Shown here: piece after piece, positions 32,523-33,587 of the stretch
How positions within the stretch are numbered: the first letter of the stretch is position 1
Layout: each line of letters begins with the position of its first letter
DNA from: Bacteroidales bacterium
Lineage (GTDB): Bacteria; Bacteroidota; Bacteroidia; Bacteroidales; VadinHA17
DNA length: 33,587 bases
Reading direction: 5' to 3'
Assembly: GCA_003157015.1 (NCBI GenBank)
Contig: PMIJ01000078.1
Location: 13,710 to 47,296 of the forward strand
The notes under the pieces: generated by a model
The model's database searches: none
What the model saw: the letters and a program-made list of their open reading frames with translations, nothing else
What the model was told of the DNA's origin: nothing
Translations under genes and position numbers: made by a program

Positions 32523-33395
32523 CTAGCCGGCATTTATCATTTCGAGTATAATCTGCCAATCTGCACCGTTATGTTTTTTCCAGATCCTGACGTAATGTCC
32601 TTTTGTGAGTTCCGGAGTGCCCCGAATTTCAAGTAACCCATATGTGAAGCCCAGATCACCCGATGCAGCTGCGTCTGCACCAACCGGTTTCCAGACCATT
32701 CTTCTGTTAAGACCAGAAATCAGGACTTTAATTGTGTCTGCATTTATTGTTGGAAGGTGCCCGCTCAGCTGCAATCTTACTTCATGGGCCAGAAACGATA
32801 TATAAGTTGCTGCCTCGGGATTTTCCCCCCATTCCGAAACAAATTGATTTTCCCTGTCCATCAGTTCTTTCTGGAGTAATTCGCTTTTTATGACGGATGG
32901 ATTATGAATAGTTTTATCGGCTCCGGAAGGAAATGAAAAGCTGTGAAGGACTTTTTCCAAGGGAGGGGTTGTTGATCCGTCATCGAGTATCACTTTCCAG
33001 ACTCCATCGGATTGCTTTTTCCAGACAGTCAGATAATATCCGGTAAAAAGGGGAGGAGTGTTCGGACGGTATTCCTGTACCTCCCATGGACCTGTACTGA
33101 TGCCGAAATCATGGCTGCCCGAAATATCCATAAACTCGGGTTCCCATTTGAGCACTATTGGGGAAGCTTTTTGATCTTTTGAGAATTGTTTTCCATTTGT
33201 GATCCATTTGTCCGTAAAAATGACCGATTCATCAGCAAAGTATTCTGCAAAAGCTGCATTGCGGCCAATCATGACTGATGACCGGGCAAAATTCCTTTCA
33301 GCTTCTCTCATGCTGAAGAGGGCAGATGCGCTGTCGGGTTCCTGAGCCATTAAAGAGGTTGCCAGAACCAAAGGGAGAAAAAAAATAGCTTTCAT
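32523..33395 (-). CDS. Secreted protein with two NTF2-like (DUF4440/SnoaL) domains
   Basis: The product of about 290 residues has a signal peptide (MKAIFFLPLVLATSLMAQEP). The first NTF2-like domain covers about residues 27-150: FSMREAERNFARSSVMIGRN, FAEYFADESVIFTD, ISTGPWEVQEY, then YYLTVWKKQSDGVWKVILDD. The second, about 175-288, is more divergent but ends the same way: GDLGFTYGLLEIRG, then HYVRIWKKHNGADWQIILEM. The repeated YxxxWKKxxG-xWxIIL strand shows internal duplication. Such cone-shaped domains bind small ligands or act as simple enzymes; no catalytic residue can be named. An in-frame ATG nine codons upstream (33422) is also possible, but a T-rich TATCTTTA box overlaps it. Confidence 0.8.
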   Translation of the reverse strand: MKAIFFLPLVLATSLMAQEPDSASALFSMREAERNFARSSVMIGRNAAFAEYFADESVIFTDKWITNGKQFSKDQKASPIVLKWEPEFMDISGSHDFGISTGPWEVQEYRPNTPPLFTGYYLTVWKKQSDGVWKVILDDGSTTPPLEKVLHSFSFPSGADKTIHNPSVIKSELLQKELMDRENQFVSEWGENPEAATYISFLAHEVRLQLSGHLPTINADTIKVLISGLNRRMVWKPVGADAAASGDLGFTYGLLEIRGTPELTKGHYVRIWKKHNGADWQIILEMINAG

Positions 33396-33517
33396 AAGTT
33401 TTTTTTTAATAGATATTGACATAAAGATAATTGACTTGTGTTAACCAGGTATTCTATTGCCATATCTATGACCTGAAAATGGTATGTGAACCCCATTAAA
33501 TTATTGTAAGAACATAT

Positions 33518-33573
33518 CTCTGTGATTCTCTGTCCTACTCCGTGTTAGTTCTTCTTTTTTGTTACACAGAGTT
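33518..33573. repeat. Copy of the palindromic ACACAGAG repeat at the window end
   Basis: On the minus strand it reads CTCTGTGTAACAAAAAAG, then AAGAACTAACACGGAGT, then GACAGAGAATCACAGAG. It matches the element at 24474-24535 over nearly its whole length with a few substitutions, in the opposite orientation. It forms a hairpin with an A/T-rich loop upstream of the NTF2-like gene. The core is at 33547-33571. Confidence 0.7.
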
Positions 33574-33587
33574 ATTTCGTTTAAAGT

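Overview
The window looks like chromosomal DNA of a free-living or environmental Bacteroidota, probably a Bacteroidales-like lineage. The base composition is AT-rich. Most starts have A-rich leaders rather than strong Shine-Dalgarno sites, and two genes are preceded by the octamer TAACTTTG, a perfect match to the Bacteroidetes -7 box TAnnTTTG. Several genes are typical of the phylum: a DUF3078 outer-membrane protein, a DUF2141 remnant, many secreted glycoside hydrolases, and a DAK2-DegV fusion. The placement is by recognition only. There is no rRNA or other marker gene in the window.

All genes except one (an RluA-type pseudouridine synthase near 17.4-18.3 kb) are on the minus strand, so the map is best read from right to left. 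At 33.4-32.5 kb is a secreted protein with two NTF2-like domains. From 32.35 to 26.6 kb runs a tightly spaced series of eight genes: VOC protein, DUF1801 protein, MOP-type flippase, VIT1/CCC1-like metal transporter, DUF1003 membrane protein, DinB-like protein, secreted LamG/DUF1080-like protein, and a TrpF-like isomerase. From 26.4 to 24.0 kb come a secreted DUF1349-like protein, a VOC protein, a GNAT acetyltransferase and a Nudix hydrolase. The Nudix gene runs into a large type I phosphomannose-isomerase-like protein and then a 1123-residue GH38-like alpha-mannosidase, which is a plausible mannoside-use module. At 18.66-18.30 kb there is a DUF4180 gene broken by two in-frame TAA codons. From 17.1 to 14.4 kb are an SDR-type protein, a membrane-anchored protein, DUF3078 and MscL, the last followed by a palindromic terminator. 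From 14.2 to 11.15 kb are a GH78 alpha-L-rhamnosidase and a decayed DUF2141 gene. From 10.9 to 8.4 kb is a crtI-crtB carotenoid pair, followed by a lipoprotein, a GH16 hydrolase, a fatty-acid-kinase-like DAK2-DegV fusion with a DUF1295 membrane enzyme, a GH106-like glycosidase, and a TPR protein.

Five carbohydrate-active genes (GH106-like, GH16, GH78, GH38-like, PMI) are present, but there is no SusC/SusD pair, sulfatase or regulator, so this is a scatter of polysaccharide-degrading genes and not a canonical PUL. Intergenic spaces hold a dispersed family of palindromic repeats built on ACACAGAG/CTCTGTGT with a recurring A-rich loop. At least three copies share a recognisable 25-26 base core. 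No tRNA, rRNA, CRISPR array, transposase or phage gene was seen. I found no clearly new multi-gene system. The most interesting items are the repeat family, the two pseudogenes found outside the open frames, the fused fatty-acid kinase next to a membrane reductase-like enzyme, and the unusual PMI architecture beside GH38.
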